A stretch of 19,688 bases of DNA. Source: Firmicutes bacterium UBA3738 (GTDB lineage: Bacteria; Bacillota; Clostridia; Peptostreptococcales; Anaerovoracaceae). Position numbers and translations under genes: made by a program. The stretch is taken from NCBI GenBank assembly GCA_002372505.1, contig DFGY01000086.1, positions 1-19,688 on the forward strand. Direction: 5' to 3'. The notes under the pieces are model-generated. The model was not told the DNA's origin and searched no databases. It saw only the letters and a program-made list of their open reading frames with translations. Positions 1-6,020 of the stretch are shown in pieces (position 1 is the first letter of the stretch; every line of letters starts with the position of its first letter).

Positions 1-23
1 CTGTCATCTTTTTGTCCCATAAT

Positions 24-160
24 AGGACGGGATAATGTATTTATAGACCCGCTCTCGCTTCAGTTGTCACGTAGCGGTTATCTAAGCTCATACTTCGCTG
101 ACGCTCGTATTCGCTAAGTACCGACGTTCCAAAGAGTCTCTAAATACAGTATCCCGTCCT
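24..160. repeat. Imperfect long inverted repeat with 25-bp arms
   Basis: The left arm at 24-48 (begins AGGACGGGATAATG) and the right arm at 136-160 (ends CAGTATCCCGTCCT) are reverse complements with 23 of 25 matches. They enclose 87 bp that itself contains similar short segments (GCTCATACTTCGCT and GCTCGTATTCGCT). No open reading frame fits inside. This could be a MITE-like element, a REP-type structured repeat or a large hairpin in a leader RNA; the sequence alone does not decide. It lies between fragments of another repeat family at 1-10 and 186-209. Confidence 0.7.
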
Positions 161-185
161 TCTATGTCGAATAAAACAATCCCAA

Positions 186-209
186 GAGAACCGTCCCCCT
201 TGTCACCTT
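186..209. repeat. Half copy of the GAACCGTCCCC repeat family
   Basis: The segment GAGAACCGTCCCCCTTGTCA and the bases after it match the right arm of the complete hairpin repeat at 3749-3781 with a few differences. The bases at 1-10 (CTGTCATCTT) resemble the end of the left arm of the same family. A repeat of this family may therefore have been split by the 24-160 element. Related GGGGACGGTTC palindromes are scattered in many clostridial genomes; linking them to a REP-type transposase is recollection and inference, and no such gene is in the window. Confidence 0.55.
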
Positions 210-220
210 CCAAAATATGG

Positions 221-249
221 TGAAACAAAAAGCCTGTCCCCGTGAAACG
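221..249 (+). repeat. 29-bp exact repeat, copy 1, adjoining a promoter
   Basis: These 29 bases, with core GCCTGTCCCCGTGAAACG, are identical to 3820-3848. Both copies end 7-8 bp before a perfect TATAAT and shortly before a gene start. GTGAAAC occurs at both ends of this copy. Confidence 0.85.
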
Positions 250-262
250 GTTGTGTTATAAT
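234..262 (+). promoter_or_regulatory. Promoter for the DUF2007-mocR operon
   Basis: A perfect -10 TATAAT at 257-262 sits 17 bp after CTGTCC (234-239), a weak -35 match that lies inside the 29-bp repeat. The first gene starts 24 bp further on, so the 5' UTR is short. The -10 is convincing and the -35 is not. Confidence 0.6.
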
Positions 263-285
263 AGCAGAAAAGAAAGGATAAAGAT

Positions 286-567
286 ATGGCGTTATTTGAT
301 AGAGATAAGAATAAGAAGTGGCGTGATGGGGTTTATCTTACCACTGTGCGCGACTCCTTTCAGGCGGACATACTCGAGTCCAAGCTCAGGGCTGAGGGGA
401 TTCCCTGTGTGAAGAATTATCGTGGCTCATCAAATTTTATGGAGATTGCTTTAGGTTCCAACACTACTCAGGACATTGATATTTATGTTCCGGAGGAGAC
501 TCTCGAAATGGCTAAGGAGATAATTGTTCCGGTGCCCATTGATGATGACTTCGAAGAAGGTGAGTAA
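286..567 (+). CDS. Small DUF2007-type putative signal-transducing protein
   Basis: This 93-residue soluble protein has the layout of the DUF2007 family (annotated as putative prokaryotic signal-transducing proteins, molecular role unknown). A segment near residues 15-45 reads VYLTTVRDSFQADILESKLR and is followed by EGIPC, the usual strand-helix-strand start of the domain. A second half with DIDIYVPEETLEMAKEII resembles an ACT-like fold. The C-terminus is acidic (DDDFEEGE). There is no signal peptide or TM segment. AGAAAGGA lies 9-16 bases before the ATG. The stop codon is 2 bp before the mocR start, so the two are almost certainly co-transcribed, and the promoter at 234-262 serves both. A regulatory link to mocR is inference. 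Confidence 0.8.
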   Translation: MALFDRDKNKKWRDGVYLTTVRDSFQADILESKLRAEGIPCVKNYRGSSNFMEIALGSNTTQDIDIYVPEETLEMAKEIIVPVPIDDDFEEGE

Positions 568-569
568 GG

Positions 570-1955
570 ATGCCTGTTAATTCTTTTGATGATTATCCTA
601 TGAGCTGGAGGCCGGTCCTGACTAAAAGTACCGGCTCTATTAACGATGAACTAATATCGAAGCTGAAGGAAGATATAGATAATGGCAATTTGCTCCCGGG
701 GACGAAGCTGCCACCCCAAAGGGAGCTGGCTGATTATCTGGATATTAACGTGAGCACTGTTTCCCGGGCCTTCAAAAAATGCGAGGAAGAGGGCATACTC
801 ACCGGTGCCGTTGGAAGCGGCACCTTCGTTGCATACAAAGCCATTTCTTCCGAGGCTCTGGCGCCACATTCAGGCAGCAGCGGCGTTGTGGAAATGGGTT
901 CCCTTTCTCCGACTATTCTCTCAAACGACATAATGAACGAAGTGCTGGGAGAAATTATCGCAGACAATAAGGACGGTCATATCTTTGAATATTACTATCA
1001 GAGCAAGGGGCTCTGGCATAAAGAGGCGGCGGTAAAACTGATTTCCAGAACGGATTTTAAGCCGGAGACAGAGTCGATTTTCTTTTCCCACGGCGGGCAG
1101 AACGGTTTGGCTGCAATTCTCATGGCGCTGTTTAAGCCCGGGGACAGACTGGGGACGGACGAGCTGGTTTTTCCGGGGCTTAAGGCTCTTGCGGCAATGC
1201 TTGGAATACGCCTTGTACCCATTCGAAGCAGGAATGGGGAAATGAGCAAAGAGGGACTCATTCATTCTATAAAAAATGAGAAACTAAAGGGAATATATAT
1301 AACGCCGGACTATCAGAATCCCACAACCCACGTCATGAGCCACGAGTGCAAAGAGATGATAGCAGGCGTTGCAAAGAAGTATAACATTCCCGTAATTGAG
1401 GACGCTATATTTGCTCTCTTAAGTGAGAGGAAGCTGAGTACAGTGGCTGCTCTTGCGCCGGAAAACACCATTCATATTTCCAGCATTTCTAAAGTGGTTG
1501 CCCCGGGGCTTAGGGTGGCATACATATCTGCGCCGGAAAAATACAGGAATGCAATCGGCAATTCTCTTTCGGCAATGAACCTTTCCATATCTCCCCTGAC
1601 TTTGGAATTATCATCGAGGATAATTGTCGGGGAGCACTTTGAAAAGCTGGTTAAGGCTTATAGAAATGAAACGGAGAGCAGAAACAAGATAATAGAGAAG
1701 GGCCTTAAGGAATACGATCTCAGGGGAGGAAAGACCTCTCCATTCAAATGGCTGGTACTTCCTGATGGAATGGATGCCATGAAACTGGAGGAAGAACTGC
1801 ATTCCGAGAAAGTCCAGGTAAATGCTGTGCAGAGATTTGCCGTAGGAAATGCGGTGCCATATAACGCTGTGCGTCTCAACGGAGTTTCTCCACGGAGGGT
1901 GGAAGATTTGAAAAAAGCGGTTAACACGATTAAAATTGTTATGCACACAATTTAA
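570..1955 (+). CDS. MocR-type GntR/aminotransferase-fold transcriptional regulator
   Basis: This 461-residue protein has the MocR architecture. An N-terminal GntR winged helix (about residues 22-92, with LPPQRELADYLDINVSTVSR and a GSGTFV wing end) is fused to a fold-type I aminotransferase-like domain (about 110-455). PLP-site landmarks are present: QNPTT (N250), IEDAIF (D278), the Schiff-base lysine K308 in SISKVVAPGLR, and a late arginine in AVRLNG. Members use PLP or an amino-acid aldimine as effector rather than catalysing transamination. Length matches the family norm (about 450-500). The ATG follows GAAGGTGAG and lies 2 bp after the preceding stop. MocR proteins usually control an adjacent gene; the likely target here is the downstream phzF-like gene, whose promoter region has a palindrome and direct repeats. 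The effector cannot be read from the sequence. Confidence 0.92.
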   Translation: MPVNSFDDYPMSWRPVLTKSTGSINDELISKLKEDIDNGNLLPGTKLPPQRELADYLDINVSTVSRAFKKCEEEGILTGAVGSGTFVAYKAISSEALAPHSGSSGVVEMGSLSPTILSNDIMNEVLGEIIADNKDGHIFEYYYQSKGLWHKEAAVKLISRTDFKPETESIFFSHGGQNGLAAILMALFKPGDRLGTDELVFPGLKALAAMLGIRLVPIRSRNGEMSKEGLIHSIKNEKLKGIYITPDYQNPTTHVMSHECKEMIAGVAKKYNIPVIEDAIFALLSERKLSTVAALAPENTIHISSISKVVAPGLRVAYISAPEKYRNAIGNSLSAMNLSISPLTLELSSRIIVGEHFEKLVKAYRNETESRNKIIEKGLKEYDLRGGKTSPFKWLVLPDGMDAMKLEEELHSEKVQVNAVQRFAVGNAVPYNAVRLNGVSPRRVEDLKKAVNTIKIVMHTI

Positions 1956-1975
1956 GTATTGAATGCATACACATT
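1933..1975 (+). promoter_or_regulatory. Candidate MocR operator: palindrome plus direct repeats
   Basis: AAATTGT (1933-1939) and ACAATTT (1947-1953) form a perfect inverted repeat around 7 bp, overlapping the end of mocR. ATGCACACAATTT (1941-1953) recurs as ATGCATACACATT (1963-1975) with 10 of 13 matches and a 22-bp phase, about two helical turns. MocR regulators such as GabR and PdxR bind direct repeats near their target promoters. The second copy overlaps the -35/spacer region of the phzF promoter. Assignment to this MocR is inference from position. Confidence 0.45.
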
Positions 1976-1987
1976 CTCGGATATAGT
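1959..1987 (+). promoter_or_regulatory. Promoter for the phzF-like gene
   Basis: TTGAAT (1959-1964) and TATAGT (1982-1987) are separated by 17 bp. An AT-rich palindrome (TTTTATTAATAAAA, about 2015-2028) follows in the 5' UTR ahead of the strong ribosome binding site ACAGGAGGAAC at 2037-2047. Confidence 0.7.
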
Positions 1988-2052
1988 ATAGCCATAAAGA
2001 TAAAGACAATAACCTTTTATTAATAAAAAAGTAAAAACAGGAGGAACTAAAA

Positions 2053-2829
2053 ATGAAACAGTACGTAGTAGACGCATTCACAGACAAGGTATTCCACGGC
2101 AACCCGGCAGCAGTTCTCGTTCTCGATGGACCCATGGATGAAGACCTGATGCAGAGCATTACAATTGAGAACAACCTTTCAGAGACAGCCTTCACATACA
2201 AAAACGGCGACAAGTACAACCTGAGATGGTTCACACCGGGCGGCGAAATCGACCTTTGCGGACACGCTACATTGGGAACGGCATATGTAATATTCAACTT
2301 CGTAGAGCCTGAAATCACAGAAGTTACATTCAGCACAATGAGCGGCGACCTCACAGTAGTAAGAAAAGACGACATGTACGAGCTGGTATTCCCGGCATAC
2401 AACCTGGAAGAGGTAGAAGTAACGGACGCTATGGAGGCTGCCATCGGCAGAAGACCTCTTAAGGCATTCATGGGCAGAGACCTTCTGGCAGTGCTGGACG
2501 ACGAAGAATTCGTAAGGAACGTTGAAGTTGACCAGGCAAAGGTTGCAGAATTGGATGGACTCCTTCTGCACATTACAGCTCCCGGCAAAGACGAAGACTG
2601 CGTTTCCAGATCCTATGCACCGAAGCTTTCAGTAGCGGAAGACCCGGTATGCGGTTCAGGCCACTGCCACATCGTACCATACTGGGCACAGGAAAAGGGC
2701 AATAACGACATCGTTGCTTACCAGGCTTCAAAGCGCGGCGGCACACTTTACTGCACAGTTGAAGGCGACATCATAAAGATGGCAGGAAAGGCAGCACTGT
2801 ACTCCACAGCGGAGATTAACGTAGAATAA
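2053..2829 (+). CDS. PhzF family isomerase-like protein
   Basis: This 258-residue protein is a PhzF/diaminopimelate-epimerase-fold protein. The N-terminal lobe has VDAFTDKVFHGNPAAV (residues 6-21) and NNLSETAF with the family's catalytic glutamate at E44. GEIDLCGHATLGTA follows, and the C-terminal lobe has the paired motif EDPVCGSGHC. PhzF itself isomerises a dihydro-hydroxyanthranilate, but most family members have unknown substrates and no other phenazine gene is present. Length is close to the usual 260-300. Codon choice is notable: C-ending codons (GAC, TTC, AAC) dominate much more than in neighbouring genes, as expected of a highly expressed gene. Control by the upstream MocR is plausible. 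An intrinsic terminator follows at 2871-2901. Confidence 0.92.
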   Translation: MKQYVVDAFTDKVFHGNPAAVLVLDGPMDEDLMQSITIENNLSETAFTYKNGDKYNLRWFTPGGEIDLCGHATLGTAYVIFNFVEPEITEVTFSTMSGDLTVVRKDDMYELVFPAYNLEEVEVTDAMEAAIGRRPLKAFMGRDLLAVLDDEEFVRNVEVDQAKVAELDGLLLHITAPGKDEDCVSRSYAPKLSVAEDPVCGSGHCHIVPYWAQEKGNNDIVAYQASKRGGTLYCTVEGDIIKMAGKAALYSTAEINVE

Positions 2830-2870
2830 TCAACTTACGAGTTGAAATAAATTGAAAATGGGAATTGAAG

Positions 2871-2901
2871 AGGCGGCCCGGGAATACAGGGCCGTCTTTT
2901 T
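2871..2901 (+). terminator. Intrinsic terminator after phzF-like gene
   Basis: AGGCGGCCC (2871-2879) pairs with GGGCCGTCT (2889-2897) with one G-T wobble around a 9-nt loop, followed directly by a run of T to 2901. Confidence 0.9.
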
Positions 2902-2902
2902 A

Positions 2903-2911
2903 TGGTATAAT
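2903..2911 (+). promoter_or_regulatory. Extended -10 promoter for the DUF1461-type gene
   Basis: TGGTATAAT is an extended -10 (TG, one base, TATAAT) placed immediately after the terminator. No good -35 is visible, as is common for extended -10 promoters. Transcription would start near 2918, which excludes the upstream in-frame TTG/ATG codons as real starts of the next gene. Confidence 0.6.
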
Positions 2912-2945
2912 GCACTAACGGAATGTGAGAGAAAGAGGGGGCGGA

Positions 2946-2969
2946 ATGAAAAAGCCGCCCGGAGAGTAG
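2946..2969 (+). CDS. Possible 7-codon leader ORF upstream of the DUF1461-type gene
   Basis: An ATG at 2946 preceded by AGAGGGGGCGGA opens a 7-codon frame (MKKPPGE) that stops at TAG 2967-2969, two bases before the GTG chosen for the next gene. It has the best-placed ribosome binding site in this leader. It may couple translation to the membrane protein or may be chance. No function is claimed. Confidence 0.3.
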   Translation: MKKPPGE

Positions 2970-2971
2970 CA

Positions 2972-3706
2972 GTGGAAATAATAAAAAAACGTGACAGTGG
3001 CAGTATATCGGAAAGAATTGCAGCCTTTATATGCGGGGTGCTCCTCCTTGTTGTGCTGTTAATCACTGCAACTCAGGCAGTTTGCTACTGGATTCCCGGA
3101 TGGTGGGAAAAGGAATACAAAAAGTATGACGTAACAAGCTACGTCACCGGGGAAATGTCCCTTGACGACGCAGTCTACGTTACGGAAGAGATGCTGGCAT
3201 ACTGCATCGGTGATAAGGAATCCCTCGATGACGTACAGGCGACCATTGACGGAAAAAAAGGCCCTTTCTTTACAAAACGTGAGAAATTACATCTGGCCGA
3301 TTGCAGGGAATTGTTTATAAAAGGAATCTGGCTCCGCAGAATATCAATTGTTTTGATGGCAGGCCTGCTTGTATTACTGGCCTTAAGAATCAGGAAGAAG
3401 CGAGATGGAGAATGGCGCCCCCTGTATTTCCGCATCCTGACGGCAGGCTATATCAAGGCCTTCATAGCTGTCCTTATAATCGCCGCAATTCTCGTAATTA
3501 TGGGAATGAGCGACTTTACCTACCTGTTCACAAAGTTCCACCATGTTTTCTTCGATAACGACCTGTGGCAGCTCAACATCAGAAAGGATAACCTGGTCAA
3601 TATAATGCAGGAAGAAGTCTTCCGAGACGCAGCCATTACCATAGGCGCAATCTGGGGAGCCATCGCGACTCTACTATTAGTGGTAAGCGCTGTGTGTAAA
3701 AGGTGA
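2972..3706 (+). CDS. DUF1461/TIGR01906-type integral membrane protein
   Basis: From GTG 2972 (GGAGAG at 2961-2966) the product has 244 residues. Longer in-frame starts at 2852/2858 lie before the terminator and promoter and are rejected. Predicted TM segments are at about 16-38, 121-139, 157-178 and 221-241. The large loop after TM1 carries FFTKREKLHLADCRELF (about 99-115), and FHHVFFDNDLWQLN (189-202) follows TM3. Both resemble the signature blocks of the TIGR01906/DUF1461 family of Gram-positive membrane proteins, whose function is unknown. The stop codon TGA (3704-3706) lies inside the left arm of a hairpin repeat, so the native C-terminus may have been changed by the repeat. Confidence 0.85.
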   Translation: MEIIKKRDSGSISERIAAFICGVLLLVVLLITATQAVCYWIPGWWEKEYKKYDVTSYVTGEMSLDDAVYVTEEMLAYCIGDKESLDDVQATIDGKKGPFFTKREKLHLADCRELFIKGIWLRRISIVLMAGLLVLLALRIRKKRDGEWRPLYFRILTAGYIKAFIAVLIIAAILVIMGMSDFTYLFTKFHHVFFDNDLWQLNIRKDNLVNIMQEEVFRDAAITIGAIWGAIATLLLVVSAVCKR

Positions 3707-3781
3707 CAGGGGGACGGTTCTCCCGTCATCTTTTGGAAAATCTTGGTGAAAGATGACGGGAGAACCGTCCCCTTGTCATCT
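3701..3781. repeat. Large hairpin repeat (GGGGACGGTTC palindrome)
   Basis: Left arm 3701-3732 and right arm 3749-3781 are reverse complements over about 31 bp with two differences, separated by about 16 bp. The core of each arm is GGGGACGGTTCTCCCGTCAT or its complement. The element overlaps the stop codon of the upstream gene and could act as a transcription terminator or RNA-stabilising hairpin. It belongs to the same family as the half copy at 186-209. Confidence 0.85.
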
Positions 3782-3819
3782 TAGCAACACTTTCTTTTTA
3801 TTTGTAGTTTTTTCACGTA

Positions 3820-3848
3820 TGAAACAAAAAGCCTGTCCCCGTGAAACG
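3820..3848 (+). repeat. 29-bp exact repeat, copy 2, adjoining a promoter
   Basis: Identical over all 29 bases to 221-249 and again placed just before a TATAAT and a gene start. TTTCACG at about 3811-3817 and CGTGAAA at 3840-3846 also form a short inverted repeat here, which copy 1 lacks. Confidence 0.85.
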
Positions 3849-3862
3849 CAAAGTGGTATAAT
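3833..3862 (+). promoter_or_regulatory. Promoter for the DUF6612-like lipoprotein
   Basis: A perfect TATAAT at 3857-3862 sits 18 bp after CTGTCC (3833-3838) inside the 29-bp repeat. The arrangement mirrors the promoter at 234-262 almost exactly. Confidence 0.6.
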
Positions 3863-3905
3863 GAGGGTGTATGTATTGTCCGAGAAAAATGGAGGAACTA
3901 TTATT

Positions 3906-4703
3906 ATGAAAAACAGAAAAATAATCAGTATTCTTTTAGCCTTGACTATGGTGTTTGCGACGGCAGCCATAATGGCAGGATGTGGCGGAGGAGAGGATCC
4001 TCTTGAAGTCTATAAAGAAGCGGCGAAAAACATGGAAAATGCCAAAGATATGAGCTTCGATTCAGACATGAACTATAAGATAACTTATGATAAGCAGGAT
4101 ATGGAAATTAAAATGGGCATGAAGGCGGATTATATAAAATCCACCACAGATGACGAAAAGGATTTCCAGCTTAAGGCGGACGTGAATATGGAAATGCTGG
4201 GTCAGAACATGGATATAAAAATGTATGTCAAAGATAAGACCATGTACATGGAATCTGATGGCACAAAAACCAAGCAGGCCCTTGATGCAGATGCACAGAA
4301 GCAAGTTAATTCCATGCTGGATTCCTTCAAAGGATTTGACATTAGCGACTATGTAAAGGAATCAAAAATGGAAGGAGACAAGCTGATATTTACCGTAGAT
4401 TCCAAAAAACTCGTAGAAGCCATGACTAAGAAGGCTGAAGGAAGCGAAGACGTCGGCCTGGGACAGATCTTTGAAGGCCTTAAGGGCGCAGATATCGGAG
4501 ATACTACTTTTGAAGCAACTGTTAAAGACGGAAACATCACATCTCAGAAGCTTACTATGCCTATTAAGCTAGACATGGGTGCTGCAACGGGGGATTCAAG
4601 CAACAGTCAGAAAATGGAAGGCGAAATGGTCTACGATATTAAGGATATAAAGATTAATACCGGCAAGGAAATAGAATTCCCGGACTTCAAAGATTATAAA
4701 TAA
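3906..4703 (+). CDS. DUF6612-like lipoprotein
   Basis: The start is ATG 3906, 8 bp after GGAGGA (3891-3896). In-frame codons back to 3753 lie in the repeat and before the promoter. The 265-residue product has a lipoprotein signal: KNRK, a hydrophobic stretch, and a lipobox ending IMAGC with C26 as the lipidated residue. The mature part is rich in Lys, Asp and Met, with alternating hydrophobic strands such as MEIKMGMKADYIKS and MDIKMYVKDKTMYMES. This resembles DUF6612-type lipoproteins, and the fold recalls the LolA/LppX half-barrel that holds a lipid, though that comparison is inference. It has its own promoter and terminator, so it is monocistronic. A role in envelope lipid or small-molecule binding is possible; no enzyme motif is seen. 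Confidence 0.8.
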   Translation: MKNRKIISILLALTMVFATAAIMAGCGGGEDPLEVYKEAAKNMENAKDMSFDSDMNYKITYDKQDMEIKMGMKADYIKSTTDDEKDFQLKADVNMEMLGQNMDIKMYVKDKTMYMESDGTKTKQALDADAQKQVNSMLDSFKGFDISDYVKESKMEGDKLIFTVDSKKLVEAMTKKAEGSEDVGLGQIFEGLKGADIGDTTFEATVKDGNITSQKLTMPIKLDMGAATGDSSNSQKMEGEMVYDIKDIKINTGKEIEFPDFKDYK

Positions 4704-4718
4704 CATAAAGATAGTGAG

Positions 4719-4749
4719 AGAGGTCGCAACCATGCTGCGACCTCTTTTT
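4719..4749 (+). terminator. Intrinsic terminator after the lipoprotein gene
   Basis: AGAGGTCGCA (4719-4728) pairs with TGCGACCTCT (4736-4745) around a 7-nt loop, followed by five T. Confidence 0.92.
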
Positions 4750-4816
4750 AGTAGGATAATAGGCTGAGAAAAGGCATGATTGCGACGTTCTAAACCTTAA
4801 GTATTAGATGTGGTAT

Positions 4817-4822
4817 TATAAT
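4817..4822 (+). promoter_or_regulatory. -10 element upstream of the membrane LuxR gene
   Basis: A perfect TATAAT lies 71 bp upstream of the chosen ATG, without a clear -35. The bases before it (CCTTAAGTATTAGATGTGG) resemble 9301-9319 ahead of another TATAA-type sequence, so activator dependence is possible. Confidence 0.45.
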
Positions 4823-4893
4823 TGCGACTTTTGCCCACTTGCAGTGGTCTTAAAAAATGGTACCATATAGAAATAATCAGAAGGTGCAAATCT

Positions 4894-5880
4894 ATGGGAC
4901 TATTAAAAACAATAATATTACTATCATACTTACTGGCGGCATTTCTGGCTATAGCCGGAATAACCATGTCAGTCTTATCGAAGAAGCAGAATAAGTCGGC
5001 ACTTAACAATGCGATTTTAATTTTTCTTGTAGCCATGCTTATCATGTGCTTCTACGACTGGTTTATATACTTCGAAAATTACACATTCTTAAGTATATCC
5101 AATACTCTTACCCTAAGGCTGGGAAGCTGCATGATTGCCGTGCTGTTTTATTTCTGGGTTAGCCTAGAGCAGAGGATAATCGGTACTGACCAGTTTGCAG
5201 GAACTCTGAAGGTATTCAAAATCTATGCCCTGACATATGCCGCAGTATGGCTGTTAATATCAATATTCTTCCACGGAGAATTCTTTTACACGATTAAATT
5301 CCTGTTGCTTTTCACGGATATCATTCTACTCATTTCCATGCTGCTCTTAAGCGTAGTATTCATGAGCAAGTTGATTCTGGAAGGGAAGAAGGCAGTGCCC
5401 GGATACATGATAATTGTCACGGCAATGCTCATCTGGAACTATTTCTCATTCATTTGGGGTGAAATGTCAGTATACTGGGGCAACTCAAGGTTTATCAGAA
5501 CACCTCTCGACTTCACGATAATATTCTGGCTCATCGTCAACATCGCTACCATTTACTTTGTATATCACGTTGACTTTGCCGAAGCATATTCCAACATTGG
5601 CGAAGATGTTGCTGCTCCTTTCGATCTGGAGACCAGACTCACGGAAATGGCGGAAGACTACGGCATGACCAACAGGGAAATAGACATTCTGAGGCTCATA
5701 TACCGTGGAATGTCCAATAACGAAATTGCCGAGCAGCTCTTTATCTCCAAGAGCACGGTAAAGAGCCACATTTACAACACCTTCAGGAAGGCTGAGGTAA
5801 GGAGCAGGTCGGAAATAATCTGTCTAATACATGATAAAAACTATAAGCCGGGAGCCGAACCCGAGGGTGCAGAGCAGTAA
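4894..5880 (+). CDS. Membrane-embedded LuxR-type transcriptional regulator
   Basis: ATG 4894 is preceded by AGAAGGTG at a good distance; the longer frame from TTG 4822 begins at the -10 element and is rejected. The 328-residue product has seven predicted TM segments (about 5-28, 36-57, 71-91, 108-126, 132-157, 169-189, 204-225). A soluble linker and a C-terminal LuxR/GerE helix-turn-helix follow at about 255-315, with MTNREIDILRLIYRGMSNNE and then ISKSTVKSHIYNTFRKA. No receiver domain is present, so the sensor is the membrane part itself. The ligand is unknown. The gene is convergent with two Na+ symporter genes and shares a bidirectional terminator with them. A role in sensing a transported substrate is attractive but only inferred from position. 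Confidence 0.88.
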   Translation: MGLLKTIILLSYLLAAFLAIAGITMSVLSKKQNKSALNNAILIFLVAMLIMCFYDWFIYFENYTFLSISNTLTLRLGSCMIAVLFYFWVSLEQRIIGTDQFAGTLKVFKIYALTYAAVWLLISIFFHGEFFYTIKFLLLFTDIILLISMLLLSVVFMSKLILEGKKAVPGYMIIVTAMLIWNYFSFIWGEMSVYWGNSRFIRTPLDFTIIFWLIVNIATIYFVYHVDFAEAYSNIGEDVAAPFDLETRLTEMAEDYGMTNREIDILRLIYRGMSNNEIAEQLFISKSTVKSHIYNTFRKAEVRSRSEIICLIHDKNYKPGAEPEGAEQ

Positions 5881-5910
5881 TTATAACGAAGAAAACAGTA
5901 AAACGACAAT

Positions 5911-5942
5911 GAAAAGACGAGCCTTTTAGGACCCGTCTTTTC
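5911..5942. terminator. Bidirectional terminator between luxR-type gene and symporter 1
   Basis: GAAAAGACG (5911-5919) pairs perfectly with CGTCTTTTC (5934-5942) around a 14-nt loop. T-rich flanks on both strands suit the convergent genes on each side. Confidence 0.8.
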
Positions 5943-5971
5943 AGTACTTATTCTTATTCCTCAGCCATTCT
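5942..5971 (-). repeat. 3' flanking segment shared by the two symporter genes, copy 1
   Basis: Between the symporter 1 stop codon and its terminator, GTACTTATTCTTATTCCTCA and the following GCCATTC match 7683-7712 at about 25 of 28 positions. The same position relative to stop and terminator in both genes indicates duplication of gene plus 3' UTR, or a conserved RNA element. Confidence 0.75.
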
Positions 5972-6020
5972 ACCAAGAAGGCTTATTGGCTTAATTAATT
6001 TGTCATTCTTACGAAATAGA

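Noticed and set aside
24..160. Integron attC site interpretation of the inverted repeat
   Set aside because: The core sites (GTTRRRY and RYYYAAC) are not present at the arm ends and no integrase or cassette array is nearby.
1611..2588. Long minus-strand open frame (325 codons) across mocR and phzF
   Set aside because: It is antisense to two well-supported genes, crosses their intergenic promoter, is rich in Ser and Phe, and has no ribosome binding site or recognisable family.
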